Assembly (NCBI GenBank): GCA_964017045.1
Contig: OZ024804.1
Coordinates: 21,580,537-21,644,536 of the forward strand
DNA from: Omphiscola glabra
Taxonomy: Eukaryota; Mollusca; Gastropoda; Lymnaeidae
Direction of reading: 5' to 3'
DNA: 64,000 nt
A program made the position numbers and the translations under genes. Shown in pieces: positions 1 through 13,100 of this stretch (position 1 is its first letter; each line of letters starts with the position of its first letter). The notes beneath the pieces are model-generated. The model made no database searches and was not told the DNA's origin. It saw only the letters and a program-made list of their open reading frames with translations.

Positions 1-344
1 TTCATCACTTGAAATGACTTACGAGAAATCAGATATGACTTGAAATGACTCATCCAAAATTTTGTATGACATGAAGGGACTTACGTGGGATGTTGTGTGA
101 TTTGAAATGACTTACATAATGTATGACTTACATGAGGTGTTGTATGACTTAAGTTAGATGTTGTATTACTTGAAATGACTAACTTACTTAGTTAAATTGT
201 GAATGATTTATTAGGATGTTGTATGACTTACGTGATATGCTGTATGACATGAAGTGACTTAAGTGAGATTTTGTATGAGTTGAAGTGACTTACATGAGAC
301 GCTGCATGACTTGAAGTGACTTACGTGAGACGTTGTATGACTTG
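1..344 (+). repeat. Degenerate ~33-bp repeat (tgtatgacttgaagtgactt)
   Basis: Loose units of ttgtatgacttgaagtgact tacgtgagatg up to the window start. Confidence 0.85.
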
Positions 345-1031
345 AAGAAAGATGATGATCGCTATGAGACAGGATATGAACGTTATTGTGTAGGAGATCT
401 CCGACACTTCTCTAAAGTTGACAAAATCGCTCTGGTCTTTGTTCTCAAAATATATGTTCTGGACTTGTTTCACCTACACAATTTCAAGGGAATGAGACAA
501 TTGTACATCGTTTCAAGTAAGATCAGAAGATTCCATGGGTAGCATGTACTTAAGTTAGTAAATGCGCTTCATCACATTCTTTTGGGGACGATCTAGTTAC
601 CATTATAGCTATGGGTAGTATGAACTAGTCACCATTATAGCCAGGGATAAAGTGAGCTAGTCACTTTTATAATTCCGGATAGTTTATTAGCTAAACGTTA
701 TGAATAGTTAAAAGAGGGTAGGTAGCCTTTGTCCCGTCGTAGTTACTTAATTGATAAATTGTACTGTACATCTGAACACACAGCTACCCTAGATAAGTGT
801 TCCTTTGTAAGCACTATTTTAATTATGAATGTTAAGTTTCGTTATCATTTGTGGATATCCGTAGCGATTTTTTTTTGGGGTTGGGTGGTGTTACAAAAAC
901 AAACAACAGATAATAGAAACAAAACAAAACAACGTTGAACAGTTGCACAGCATAACGGATGTATGTTGTCAGAGACAACCTGTTTGATAAAGTTGTTAAG
1001 CGTACAGAATCCTATCGTATAATGTAAATAC
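345..1031. other. Intron sequence
   Basis: Includes a short pair of ctagttaccattatagc / ctagtcaccattatagcc repeats at 592-660. No exon found on the minus strand. Confidence 0.5.
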
Positions 1032-1157
1032 CGCTCCAGATCGGATGTAGATCTCCTTAATGAACATTACAATAGCGATGAAGCAGATCGTCCTCTCAAC
1101 AATGTTTGCCCAGGCTGAGGGCTTCTTGAGATAGTTGAGGATGCCCCCTTTGTACAT
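1032..1157 (-). CDS. Polycystin exon: channel TM helix (last exon in window)
   Basis: 126 nt, 42 codons, acceptor cttacctttcaactcag, donor gtattt. QMYKGGILNYLKKPSAWANI then helix RTICFIAIVMFIKEIYI matches the y-L/F-k-s-x-W-N-x-x-D/E helix after the S2-S3 linker. Phase 0 at both ends. The rest of the channel (pore, final helices) is beyond the window. Confidence 0.92.
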
Positions 1158-4100
1158 CTGAGTTGAAAGGTAAGACGCTTTAAGTATCAAGTAATACCCA
1201 AGAAGTTTATTTCTATAGAATACATCAATGGTTTTTAAAAAAAAAAACTCCTTGACCCTTGGGGCTACCCCGCCCCCCATCGACCCCCACCCCGTTTGGC
1301 ACTTAAGGATTTTCTGCAAAAAATCATTTTTCTTCTACATGTCTATTAAAAAAATAAAATTTATCGAAATTCACCATAAAAATAGAAAATCATTTCTTTT
1401 CAATACTATCTGTATAATCATGATTAGCAATAATTATCCCTCATGCTTAGCTAATTTGGAAAACTTAACGTAAAATCTAGAATTGAGAGAATTTTAAAAA
1501 AAATATATAAAAATCGCAACCCGCAATCCACGCTATGTTTACTTCCGGCAGGCTGCTTCATGTTCTAGGAAAAAAAAATCCATTGTATTAAAATTTGTTC
1601 TCTGGAAAATTTAAAAAAAAAAATGTTGACATGTTTTAACTCCCACCAGTTACTGATTTGGATCACACTACTAGAGTTACTGGAGCATTACTTAATTTAC
1701 TATAACTATTTTTTTTTATTCTTTGCTGTAGCACATAAGTGACTAACATAAGTGTCCCCTAATCCAGGAACGGTTTCTAAATCAGGGATGTTAACCAAGC
1801 TGTTGAAAATATTATTTCTCGAAAATGTTTTTTTTTCTTTTTGCTTATGCCCCTTTAAAAGCACGATTGAATGTGTTGTTTTTTGTTGCTTATGCCCCTT
1901 TAAAAGCACGATTGAATGTGTTGTTTTTTGTTGCTTATGCCCCTTTAAAAGCACGATTGAATGTGTTGTTTTTTGTTGCTTATGCCCCTTTAAAAGCACG
2001 ATTGAATGTGTTGTTTTTTGTTGCTTATGCCCCTTTAAAAGCACGATTGAATGTGTTGTTTTTTGTTGCTTATACCCCTTTAAAAGCACGATTGAATGTG
2101 TTGTTTTTTGTTGCTTATGCCCCTTTAAAAGCACGATTGAATGTGTTGTTTTTTGTTGCTTATGCCCCTTTAAAAGCACGATTGAATGTGTTGTTTTTTG
2201 TTGCTTATGCCCCTTTAAAAGCACGATTGAATGTGTTGTTTTTTGTTGCTTATGCCCCTTTAAAAGCACGATTGAATGTGTTGTTTTTTGTTGCTTATGC
2301 CCCTTTAAAAGCACGATTGAATGTGTTGTTTTTTGTTGCTTAATCCCCTTTAAAAGCACGATTGAATGTGTTGTTTTTTGTTGCTTATGCCCCTTTAAAA
2401 GCACGATTGAATGTGTTGTTTTTTGTTGCTTATGCCCCTTTAAAAGCACGATTGAATGTGTTGTTTTTTGTTGCTTATGCCCCTTTAAAAGCACGATTAA
2501 ATGTGTTTTTTTGTTCATTATGCCCCTTTAAAAGAAAGATTGAATCCACGTTCCCAATTACATTCATGTCCTAATTTGAATATGCGAAGGACATAACTGT
2601 TGATGTATTATGGTTGAGTTTACAAAGTTGCTGCACAGAATATAATCATAATCTATAATTATATAAACATGGTGCATTATAGTACAATGTATAAATAGAT
2701 GGCAGACCCTAGGTATTAAATTCCGAGTCACTTGATCTATGCAGTGTTTCATTCTGCGATAAAACGTATTGTTTGACCCTTGTAAAAGACGTTATTTGCA
2801 GTCGACCTGCAGGAAGGACGCAGCCTTAGTTTGAGATCTATCAGATAAGTCGAACCTTTTATTTATTTTTTTTGGTCAAAGAAGATACTTGTGGTTGACC
2901 CGCAAAAGGTCGTACCCTTAGTCTGGGGTTGTCAAATTGGTATTTGGGGTTGACCCGCAGATATCTCGCACCTTTATTGTGAGGTTGTCAAACTTTGCAT
3001 TTGTTTTCCCTTTCCCCCGTTAATTTCTCGTATCCTTGGCTTGGCGCCTTACATCGCCCTTTAAACGTTAATATAATAAATATTTGTTAAACAGACATCA
3101 CACGAATGTTTTCATAACAATTTGAAAACTGAAAAGCAGTCGTCGTAAACTAAGTGAGCTTTTTAAAAAAAAAACCCATTAAAAAACGCATTATCTCCCT
3201 CTGCTAGAACAGGGGTCACCAAACTTTTTTCACCGTGGGCCGAACAACGGACAAAATGGCGAGCGCAAGCCGTATAATCATTCTGTACAATATCTGTAAG
3301 TCGTATAATCATTCTGCACAATACTTGTAAGTCGTATAATCATTCTGTACAATACTTGTAAGTCTGAACGAAAACTCTGGAAGAAAAAGATGAAAAACTA
3401 AATTTAGTGTTCCATGTTAATCATGGGTGAATAGTGAGCAATGTACAAAAAAAAACAACAAAAAAACCAAAGACGAATTCATATCTATTTATTAAAAAAG
3501 TTATCAAAGAAGGCGACGTTAGCAAAAAAGATGGTTATATCAGGATTAGTGCGCACATATTCGAAACTCACAAACTATGCAGAAAAAAAAAAGGTCTGTG
3601 AGATTTGTGAAACTGACGTTTGGCTTTTAAAGTTATCATCAATGTTTGGTTTGAATATGCTACATCCATTCAAGATAATTTTTTTAAAAATGTTCATCAG
3701 TCACTCTCGTTCGATGTGTTGACTTCATGTACTTCATTTTTGAAAATGTTTGCTCATAGACAAAAGATGTTCCAAACACTCATGCCATACCAGCGGCAAT
3801 TTTCTTCAGTTTACATCAGGTATGCAAGGTAAAATTCAACACGTTTTCCTTCTCCGTGTTTCTCTTTCAAAAAGACATTCGCTTGCAAAATCCATACGCA
3901 CCAACTATAGTTCAACTGGCACACCATCAAGGTTGCAATCAAACGGATTCTGGAACAGAAAAATGTCACGCTCAATTCTTTCAAGATCTGAAAATCTCTT
4001 TAACAAATTCTTCTTCCAGTGACTTATATAATTTTTTTCGGAAAATCCAGGTTGACATCTTGGGCGACTGTAGCGACTGAAGCCTGAAACGTAAGGGTGA

Positions 4101-7100
4101 TTGTCCCCGAATGAACTGACGTCGCGGGTTGGATCCGGCCCACGGGCGGTAGTTTGGTGACCCCCCCCCCCCCCCCCCCGTTGCTAGAGCGTAAGCGAAA
4201 GCAAGTGAGAAAACGTGTCTTGGACTTATCGCAGAGATAACTTCTCTTTAATGACTTACTTGCGACACGTTCCTGCAGAAGTAGTAGATTGTGAAAAAGA
4301 AGACCCCTATCTGAAGAGATTTCAGCAATGTCCAAGATCCAGGTTTATAGAACAAAGGGAACGAGTACAGCTGTGGTGTGTCTTGGAATATGCCAACTGT
4401 GAGAAGTTATTTGAATATACAACTTTTTTGGTAGGTTATTTCCGACACAAATGACGTGGTCAGTTATTTCCGACACAAATGGCTTGGTCAGTTATTTCCG
4501 ACACAAATGACTTGGTCAGTTATTTCCGACACAAATGACTTGGTCAGTTCTTTCCGACACAAATGACCCAGTCCGGTTTCACTGACACAAATAACGTGGC
4601 TTTGCTTGTAAGTTGTATTTCACTAATAACCAAACAAAGCGTCGCCAGCCAAGCCCTAAATCAAATAATTTTGTTTAGTTTTAAACTGCTTTCTCCGACT
4701 CCTAGCATTGTTAAGTTAGATTAGCGTTAGGTAGTACCAGACCCCTCCACTCCCTGCGGCTGCGGGCGCCTTTTATAGGGGCCCAAAGTTTTGATGTGAG
4801 CACATTTGATTAAACTATCAACTTTAAATTCTCGGGCACAAAACCGAAACGTGGCCCGGGGGTGGGGGGGGGGGTGTCTCCAAAAGTCATGCGACGGTTC
4901 TTTCCATGACATAATTCCACATGCGATGATTTTAAAACGTGTCCAGTGTCAGCGCAAAAAAAAAAAACAAACCAAAATTTCTGACGTTGCTTAGTTGTAC
5001 TCGGAATCTTACATTAGTTTCTCAATCCACATATTCTCTTCTTGGGCGTATGGAATTATGTCTTGAGCCATCGAACGACTTTTAGAGCCCCCATCAATTT
5101 TTAACCCCCCCCCCCCCCCTAATTTTTTGTGCTTTCCAAGTGATAGGATGATATTCCGTTATCACGCCTTGTTTGTAACTTACTTGCCGTAAATTCGAAC
5201 ACGTGCGTGATTGACGTGATGAGCTCCGTATCTGCGTTAAACAGGGCCAGCTCTATCTTTATGGCCCTCGTACGCTCGTCCACCCACTGCTTCAGATTCA
5301 GGTAATCGATGACCGTCGGGTTGTCGTCCAGCAGGGAATAAAGAACGTCGTAGCTGCAAAAGAAAGGGGGTCCGCGGTAACAACGCATGTCCGAGAGAAA
5401 CACGCACCCAACGACATCTGAGCTGCCAACTCAGCGGTCGCAGTAACAACGCAAGTCCGAGAGAAACATGCACGCATGAGCATCTAAGCTGTCCGAACGT
5501 CGCTAGTTTCAACAGTACACTCGAGACTGGGCAACACAGTTAGACCACAAGCTTGCCCACTTACCCTCCAGCTGGGTAAACATGGTTGATAGTTTCGAAC
5601 CCGATCCCATCGTTATGCCGGTATGGTCCAGTGTCGATGTTTCGCGATATGGCCTTCTTCCAGGACAGGGCAAAGTTCCTGGTCTCTAAGGTAACGGAAT
5701 GGTATTGCACATTAATGTAGTGTTATGTAAGGTGTTGCGATGGTGATGATAAAGCTATCGGTGTTCCATTGCGAAAGGTGGGTTAAGGGAAGGTGACCGG
5801 GCAAAAGTGGAATTGATCATTCGACTGATCTTTGGAGTATTGAGATGTGAGCGGTGTGTGGGGTATAATAATATGGGATTGGTGTGTTGATATAAGATTG
5901 GTGTGTTGATATGGGATTGGTGTGTTGATATGGGATTGGTGTGTAGATATGGGATTGGTGTGTTGAAATGCGATTGGTGTGTTGATATGGGATTGGTGTG
6001 TTGATATGGGATTGGTGTGTTGATATGGGATTGGTGTGTTGATATGGGATTGGTGTGTTGATATGGGATTGGTGTGTTGATATGGGATTGGTGTGTTGAT
6101 ATGGGATTGGTGTGTTGATATGGGATTGGTGTGTTGATATGGGATTGGTATGTGGGGTATTGATATGGCGTTGGTGTGTTAATATTGGGTTGGTGTGTTG
6201 ATATGGGATTGTGTGTTAATATGAGATTTGTGTGTTGATATGGGGTTGGTGTGTTGATATGGGATTTGTGTATTGATATGGGATTGGTGTGATGATATGG
6301 GATGGGTGTGTTGATATGGGATTGATGTGTTGATGTGGGATGGGTGTGTTGATATGGAATTGGTGTGTTGATATGGGATTTGTGTGTTGATATGGGATTG
6401 GTGTGTTGATATCGGATTGGTGTGATGATATGGGATGGGTGTGTTGATATGGGATTGGTGTGTTGATGTAGGATTGGAGTGCTGATATGGGATGGGTGTG
6501 TTGATATTGGATTGGTGTGTTGATGTGGGATGGGTGTGTTGATATGGGATTTGTGTGTTGATATGGGATGGGTGGGCTGATATGGGATTGGTGTGATTAT
6601 ATGGGATTGGTGTGTTGATATGGGATTTTAGTGTTGATATGGGATTGGTGTATTGATATGGGATATGTGTATTGATTTGGGATTGGTGTGTTGATATGGG
6701 ATTGGTGTATTGATATTGGATATGTGTATTGATTTGGGATTGGTGTGTTGATATGGGATTGGTGTATTGATATGGGATTGGTGTGTTGATATGGGATTGG
6801 TGTATTGATATGAGATTCGTGTGTTGATATGGGTTTGGTGTGTGGGTGCTGTTGATATCGGATTGTTGTGTTCATATGGGATCAGTGTGTGGTGTTGTTG
6901 ATGTGAAATTGGTATATTGATATGGGATTGGTTTATTTGGATTGTTGATTTGAGATTATTCTGTGGTGTGTTGATTATGTCACTACTGTGCTGTAATATG
7001 ACTGGTGTGTGTTGAATATGTGATAGTTGACAGGTAAACTTTCCTTGCAGATAAACTTACCAATCTCTGAATCTTCAACATCAAAACGACAACTTGGCTC

Positions 7101-10100
7101 AATTAAGTAGGAGAAATCCTTTTTACAATTGCCTTCAGAATTGAATTTTTAAAAATATATGTTTTCAGTTTGCAGAGTAAAAGACAGTAGTGCTACAAGG
7201 CAAAGGGTGGGATAAGGATTCATGGTCCCCATTGGATCACACAACTGGGGAGGGGCATTTATGATCCCCACCGGGTCACACAACTATCAATATAGATTTA
7301 AATGCTTCAAAACATTTGAAAATATCCTTCTCAAATAGACAGTTAAATTTTAATTTTGATAATGTACATCATGCATTACAAGTTTTAACCTAACGATTCA
7401 TACTGTCAAAAAAATTCTCCCCACCACCATGCATATTCCATCATCCATGAATCTCCCTTCAAGGTAAAGATTACTTACCAAACCCTTTGTAAGAACAATC
7501 TAAGAACTCTCTCAAATCCCTACCCAATACCCACCACGCATCACTCTTCTCCACAATACTCCAAATTATTATGTTGCCTCCCGCCCGTTTACCCCATTAT
7601 CTCCCTCAGTTACCCCGTTACATGTTACCTCCCACCCGTTTACCCCATCGTCTCCCTCAATTACCCCGTTACATGTTACCTCCCACCTGTTTACCCCATC
7701 ATCTCCCTCATTTACTCTGTTACATATTGCCCGCAAACCCTTTTACCCAATTGCCTACCTCAATTACCCCGTTACATATTGCCCGCAAAACCTTTTACCC
7801 CATTGCCTCCCCCCATTTATCCCTCACTGCTCGCTTGTTACTTCCTCCCTTTAGCCTGCCTGAATCCGCCCTTGTTCTATCTCCTGCCGTTCAAAGCCCG
7901 TTCACTGCCCGTTCAATGCCGTTTCCCCCGTTCCCATCTCATACTTGAACTAATCCCCCCCCCCCCTTCAACCTCTTTGGCTTACAACACTCTACAATCA
8001 CACACTAAAATCAAGCTCTAAATCTGAATATGAAAACGATATTCCGAGCCAGCTTCAACTAATCACAGTTGTACATGTGGCGCAGCGAAGCCGTTAACAC
8101 GTGCGGAACGTACACTCAAGTTCCTGGATGACTCACCTGCGTAGGGCGCAGCCCGTACCTGGCGAATCCTGACGTTCGACACAGTTTTGAAGCTCGCTGT
8201 CGTATTGATGTTTGACAGCCATTTGCGGACTTTGAAGAAAAAATTGGTGCGCAGACTTTCCCAGAACTCGCTCATGGTAATTCCCTTGGGACGGAAATAT
8301 TATCTGTTATAAATATTTTGCTTCTGGCGTGGCTGCTTCCTTTTCACAACATGCGTCCCCCTACTCAATATGTTTTATATTAATAGTACTGAGGGAAAAG
8401 AAAAAAGCGAGCTTTCAAGCAGAAAGCGTCATACATGAGGGTTGATCTCTAGTAAAAAGGGGTCCCTGGTATACTATTTTTTTATAGTTGAACCCGGGGC
8501 CGTCACGTGAATTTTGAGGCTCCATGCCAATTTCTCGGGTTTGCGCCCATAATTTAAATGTTATTTACTCCCCCACCTCCACCCATCAAAACTTTTGGCC
8601 CCTAGAATACCTGAGCCCCTAGAGGCCACATGGGTTGCAGGTCTCCGCGATGGCACTGATGTTACCATGATGATCAATCATACATATATGACAAAGTTCC
8701 TTTAAATGTATCTCTAATTAATCCCAACATATAGATATATACACCTATACCTCGCTATACGGCCGCTCTTTATACGGCATTTCGCTTTACGGCATACTTT
8801 AAATTATGGCACTTTTTCGGTTTACGGCCCACGATGTTTCATTATACGGCCAACAGCTAACTACAAAGAACCGATCAAATGCACTTTCATATTTTGAGCA
8901 GGGAATGAACATCCTTCTTCAAAATGATCCCGACGAAGAACGCAGCGCTAAAGTGTCTAGAGGAGTCAATTCAGCAATTGCCTGTTACAAAACTCTTTTA
9001 AAAGAAACAGAAAGCAAGGCGAAGCAGACAACTTTGCACCAATATTTTCAACTGGGTCAATCCACAACAGCGGAAAGTGATGATGGCAGATGATTTTTCA
9101 TGTTAATGTTCATCAGATTATAAAGTTTCTAAACATTTTATTTTATGTATAAATATGTGCATATGATTTCTTTTGTTTTTTAATTTATGTGTTTATTTTT
9201 TTAATTTCTTTTTACTATTACAATGTTTTTATTTTTATTTTTAGGAAATGAAAAGAATAAAATGATTTATGAACTAACGACTATATTATTTTATACAGAA
9301 ATTGGAACAGATCCAATTAAATTTGTACGAGTTTATATCAAAATTATTGATTTATTATACGGCTTTTCACTTTACGGCCAACTTTTCCGGAACGTATCTA
9401 GGCCGTAAAGCGAGGTATGGGTGCACATTGTTTATAGCTCAGTTTTGCGTTGAGGATCAAAAATATTTTTCTTAAACCCTAATAATAATAATATTTTTAA
9501 AAAAAACGTATATTTTTAATGATATACCCAACCAGCTTTCAAAATTTGTATCACCTAAATCAATTCCGGTCGACAAGTCTGTGGTGGCTTGCCGATTTGT
9601 AAGCGCTGGCCACCGACCCCCTCGGCGTTAACCCGGGGCACATAACCACCATTGCGTGTCCCGCGTGGCAGACAGGGACATGCAGGGTAGCTGCTGGAAT
9701 AAACGGCTCCTACAGGGCTGCCACCTGTGATACTTCACAGGTGGAAGAAAAGGCAGACACAGGGTAGGGATCATGATTACAAGTTGCCGTTAAGGGATAT
9801 GAGGCGAGAGGCTGTGGTGGAAACCTCTGGCCGATGAATCTAATTACGCAGCCCTGAGAAAGCTGCTCATAGGCAACCGTTTCGTCCCAGCTACTTCGCG
9901 AATTAGTTGCGAGGTGGAAACCAACTGTAGAATCCCTCTTAGGGGGCGTCCGATGCTTCCCCGGGACGGGTGGGGGGGGGAGATATTAGGACGTTAATTT
10001 AACATCCCTGCCCCTAGGAAAGTAGACTGCGGACGCTTTAAACACAGCGTCTTCGGTCGACCAGATGTCTCCTGACGGGGAGGGTCTCCGTCGGAAAACT

Positions 10101-13100
10101 CGATCGAGCGGTTGCTGGTGGGGACGGTTCACGCCCGGGGAGGTCTCTGGCGTTCCCCCGCACGGCCCGACGTCGGGGAAACCCGGCACCTTGCAGATGT
10201 GGGGGAGGGGGCGCCAGGGATGGCATAAGGAGCGCAAGGTCGACGGCCCGCTGACGCCATTTCCTAATGAGACATCACCTAAATCAAGGCTAATCCATAA
10301 CGTTAAAATGGACCGGAAAATATAAAAAAATGTGTTCCCAATCCGTTCTAAATTACCAGCGTTCATTGACGGCTGATATCCACGCCATAGAAATACATTA
10401 GATGGTTTGCGTTTGAATTGTTATACAAGTACACTTTTCTCTTGGTTGAAATATGTATTTATTTTAACCCCTTTATGTACGCAAAAACATTTTTTTTTTG
10501 CATTTATTATGATTTATTACTATTAGGATGAGTGCATTATTGAATGCTATTTGCTATGGAGTTTTGCTGCACTGATTTAATTAAACGGCATTCTCTTATT
10601 AAGAGTATATTTACATTTTAAGTTTTTATTACTTTATAAATTTAATAAAAGTATATAATTGGAATGAATAAAAAGTAAAAAAATATTACATGTTAAAAAT
10701 GCAAAGCTAAATTTGTTTGTGTTTTATTACCAATTTAAAAAGAAATCAATTTTATTTATTAATTTTACTTTTAAGGGGAAAAAACATTATCAATTCTGTC
10801 ACGCGCGTTTATTAATAAATCAAAGATCGCACTGTGACGTAATCTGTGTATTTATTTAGATCAAATTAATTATATTTTTTTCATGTCACAATATTAACAA
10901 CGCATTGAAAACGCTCTAAAACTTCAGATGTTTGGGGTTTCCCGATAAATATGATTATGACGTTATTCTTACATCATACTTTTTGTATTACACTTTTTTT
11001 CCATAACTTTTAAATTCGGATAAAATGCTTAAAATAGTTCATTAGCTGTTACTTTAAATGTATTTGTTATTTATAATAATAATACTTAAACTTTTATTAA
11101 AATAAAAGCGGATATGTAATATTTTTCGCATTTAAATTTATTCGATTTCCATAAAATACTAGATAATAACTATGATTGCTTTTAAGAATCCAATCGTATT
11201 TAAATCTATTCGTTTCTTTGGCGTTACGGTCAGCATAGCTCATTCTTATATTTATATATATATATATATATGCACACCTTGTGCACACGACTATGTCTGC
11301 ATCATACCATTACGCATTATCTCCCACCGAACGATGCTATACCTGTTTAAGTTCACTCTCCGCTCGGCCAACCTCCACGAGCTTCTGAAAGAACTGTGTC
11401 TGCATGTACCTCTCGCTGACCGATGCACTCTGCAGGTTGATGACCAGTATGACAATCACAATAAAGATAAAGATGGACTTTTTCCCATGCCGTTCCTCAG
11501 AATCTGTCGGCTCGTTACGTTTAGCCTAAAGATATCGAAAAGAGTATCGAGGGTGGGTTGTCAAGGGTATGAGAACCGCTGTCGTCAGAATGAACGCTGT
11601 TTGGGTCCGTGGGCTGTGCCATGAGTGTTATTATTGTGTCCGAATGATCATTGGATGACAGAAATAGAATAATAAACAAATGCGTGGACATGTGGCGTGA
11701 GATTGGGAGATTCGAAGTGAGAACGAGTTGAATAAGGAGCGAGTACTTGGACGTTCTTGAGTGATAGCGCCCGTGTTTTTTTTGGATAGACTGTGTAGTT
11801 AGAAGGAGATTCTGCAACCAGGGGAATCTGTGTGACCAATACACGTAAGAAAGAACAACTGTAGTCATTCATATAAATGTTGTGGTCCAATATTCAATGT
11901 GCCTTGTTCTTCGTTGACAGACAGTGTCACAACCGACTAACGTTGACAATAAATACTAGAAGTAGAAGATGCTCAAATAGAGTATTTTAATATAATATTG
12001 CCAGAAAAGGATTATGACTGAATATTTGATTGAAATAAGAGCACGATTTTTCAAAAAATAATTTTAAAAAATTGATTTAACTTAAAAAAAAAATATATAT
12101 ATATATATATTGTCTCTCCATGCCATAAGAAATGTTAACATTTTGTATAAAACAACACGTAAGATTAAAATAATAGATTTGCGTTAAGAGAACAAAATGT
12201 ATAATGGGAATACTACAAAATACCCTTGGGATACAATTGAGCTAAGATCGAAGCGATATAATAAAGATTACGAACGCATTAAGATCAGAAAGAAGTTCGT
12301 TAAGACAGGTCACACTTATGGAAGTTTGTATTTCAGACATGATTTAGTTAGCGGAGGATTCGTTGTAATTTTTTTTGGTTTAGCAATCACTTTTTAAAAA
12401 GAGTCTCTCCTCATTTCAAAAGAAGATTCAAAATAACCTCAGTTACACTTTGAGACGACATTACATTTGTTTGCATCGTAATCTCCTGTGCCTGACATTA
12501 CAAAAAAAACTTTTATAAGAGAAATCGGCAATGGAAGATCAGGCAATGGAAGATCAGCAATCGTACCACTTGGCGACAGATTATTAATCTTATTCTGTGG
12601 ATTATAGGATTATAGCCGGGATTTGGTAATAAATCGCTGTTACAAAAAACAATCTTATATTGTGGATTAAAAGAAAAAAAACAAATTTAGATTTCTTCTA
12701 CATTTAATCGGAATACTTTGGTTCCATAAATTTACTTACTACCAGTCTTCACATACTTCGTCTTCACATATTCGTCTTCACATACTTTCTTTGCGTAGTG
12801 AATTTTAATACACTAAACTCATCTTTGTAAGAAAACATCAAAAATATAACCAAACTCTTTAAAAAAACAAAAGAATAAAAAAAAGAAAGATGCCCCTAGC
12901 TAAACAAACACGAGCTCCTAGCTTACCACACGAGCCCCTAGCTTACCACACGAGCTCCTAGCTTACCACACGAGCCCCTAGCTTACCACACGAGCTCCTA
13001 GCTTACCACACGAGCCCCTAGCTTACCACACGAGCTCCTAGCTTACCACACGAGCTCCTAGCTTACCACACGAGCCCCTAGCTTACCACACGAGCTCCTA

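Noticed and set aside
1706..2531. Long open frames on both strands
   Set aside because: The 45-bp minisatellite is a multiple of 3; the frames are a by-product and have no splice or promoter context.
8475..8645. A hAT-like repeat shared with 4727-4870 (ggcccctag, aaaactttgggcccct)
   Set aside because: Similar in inverted orientation but ends and target duplications could not be defined.
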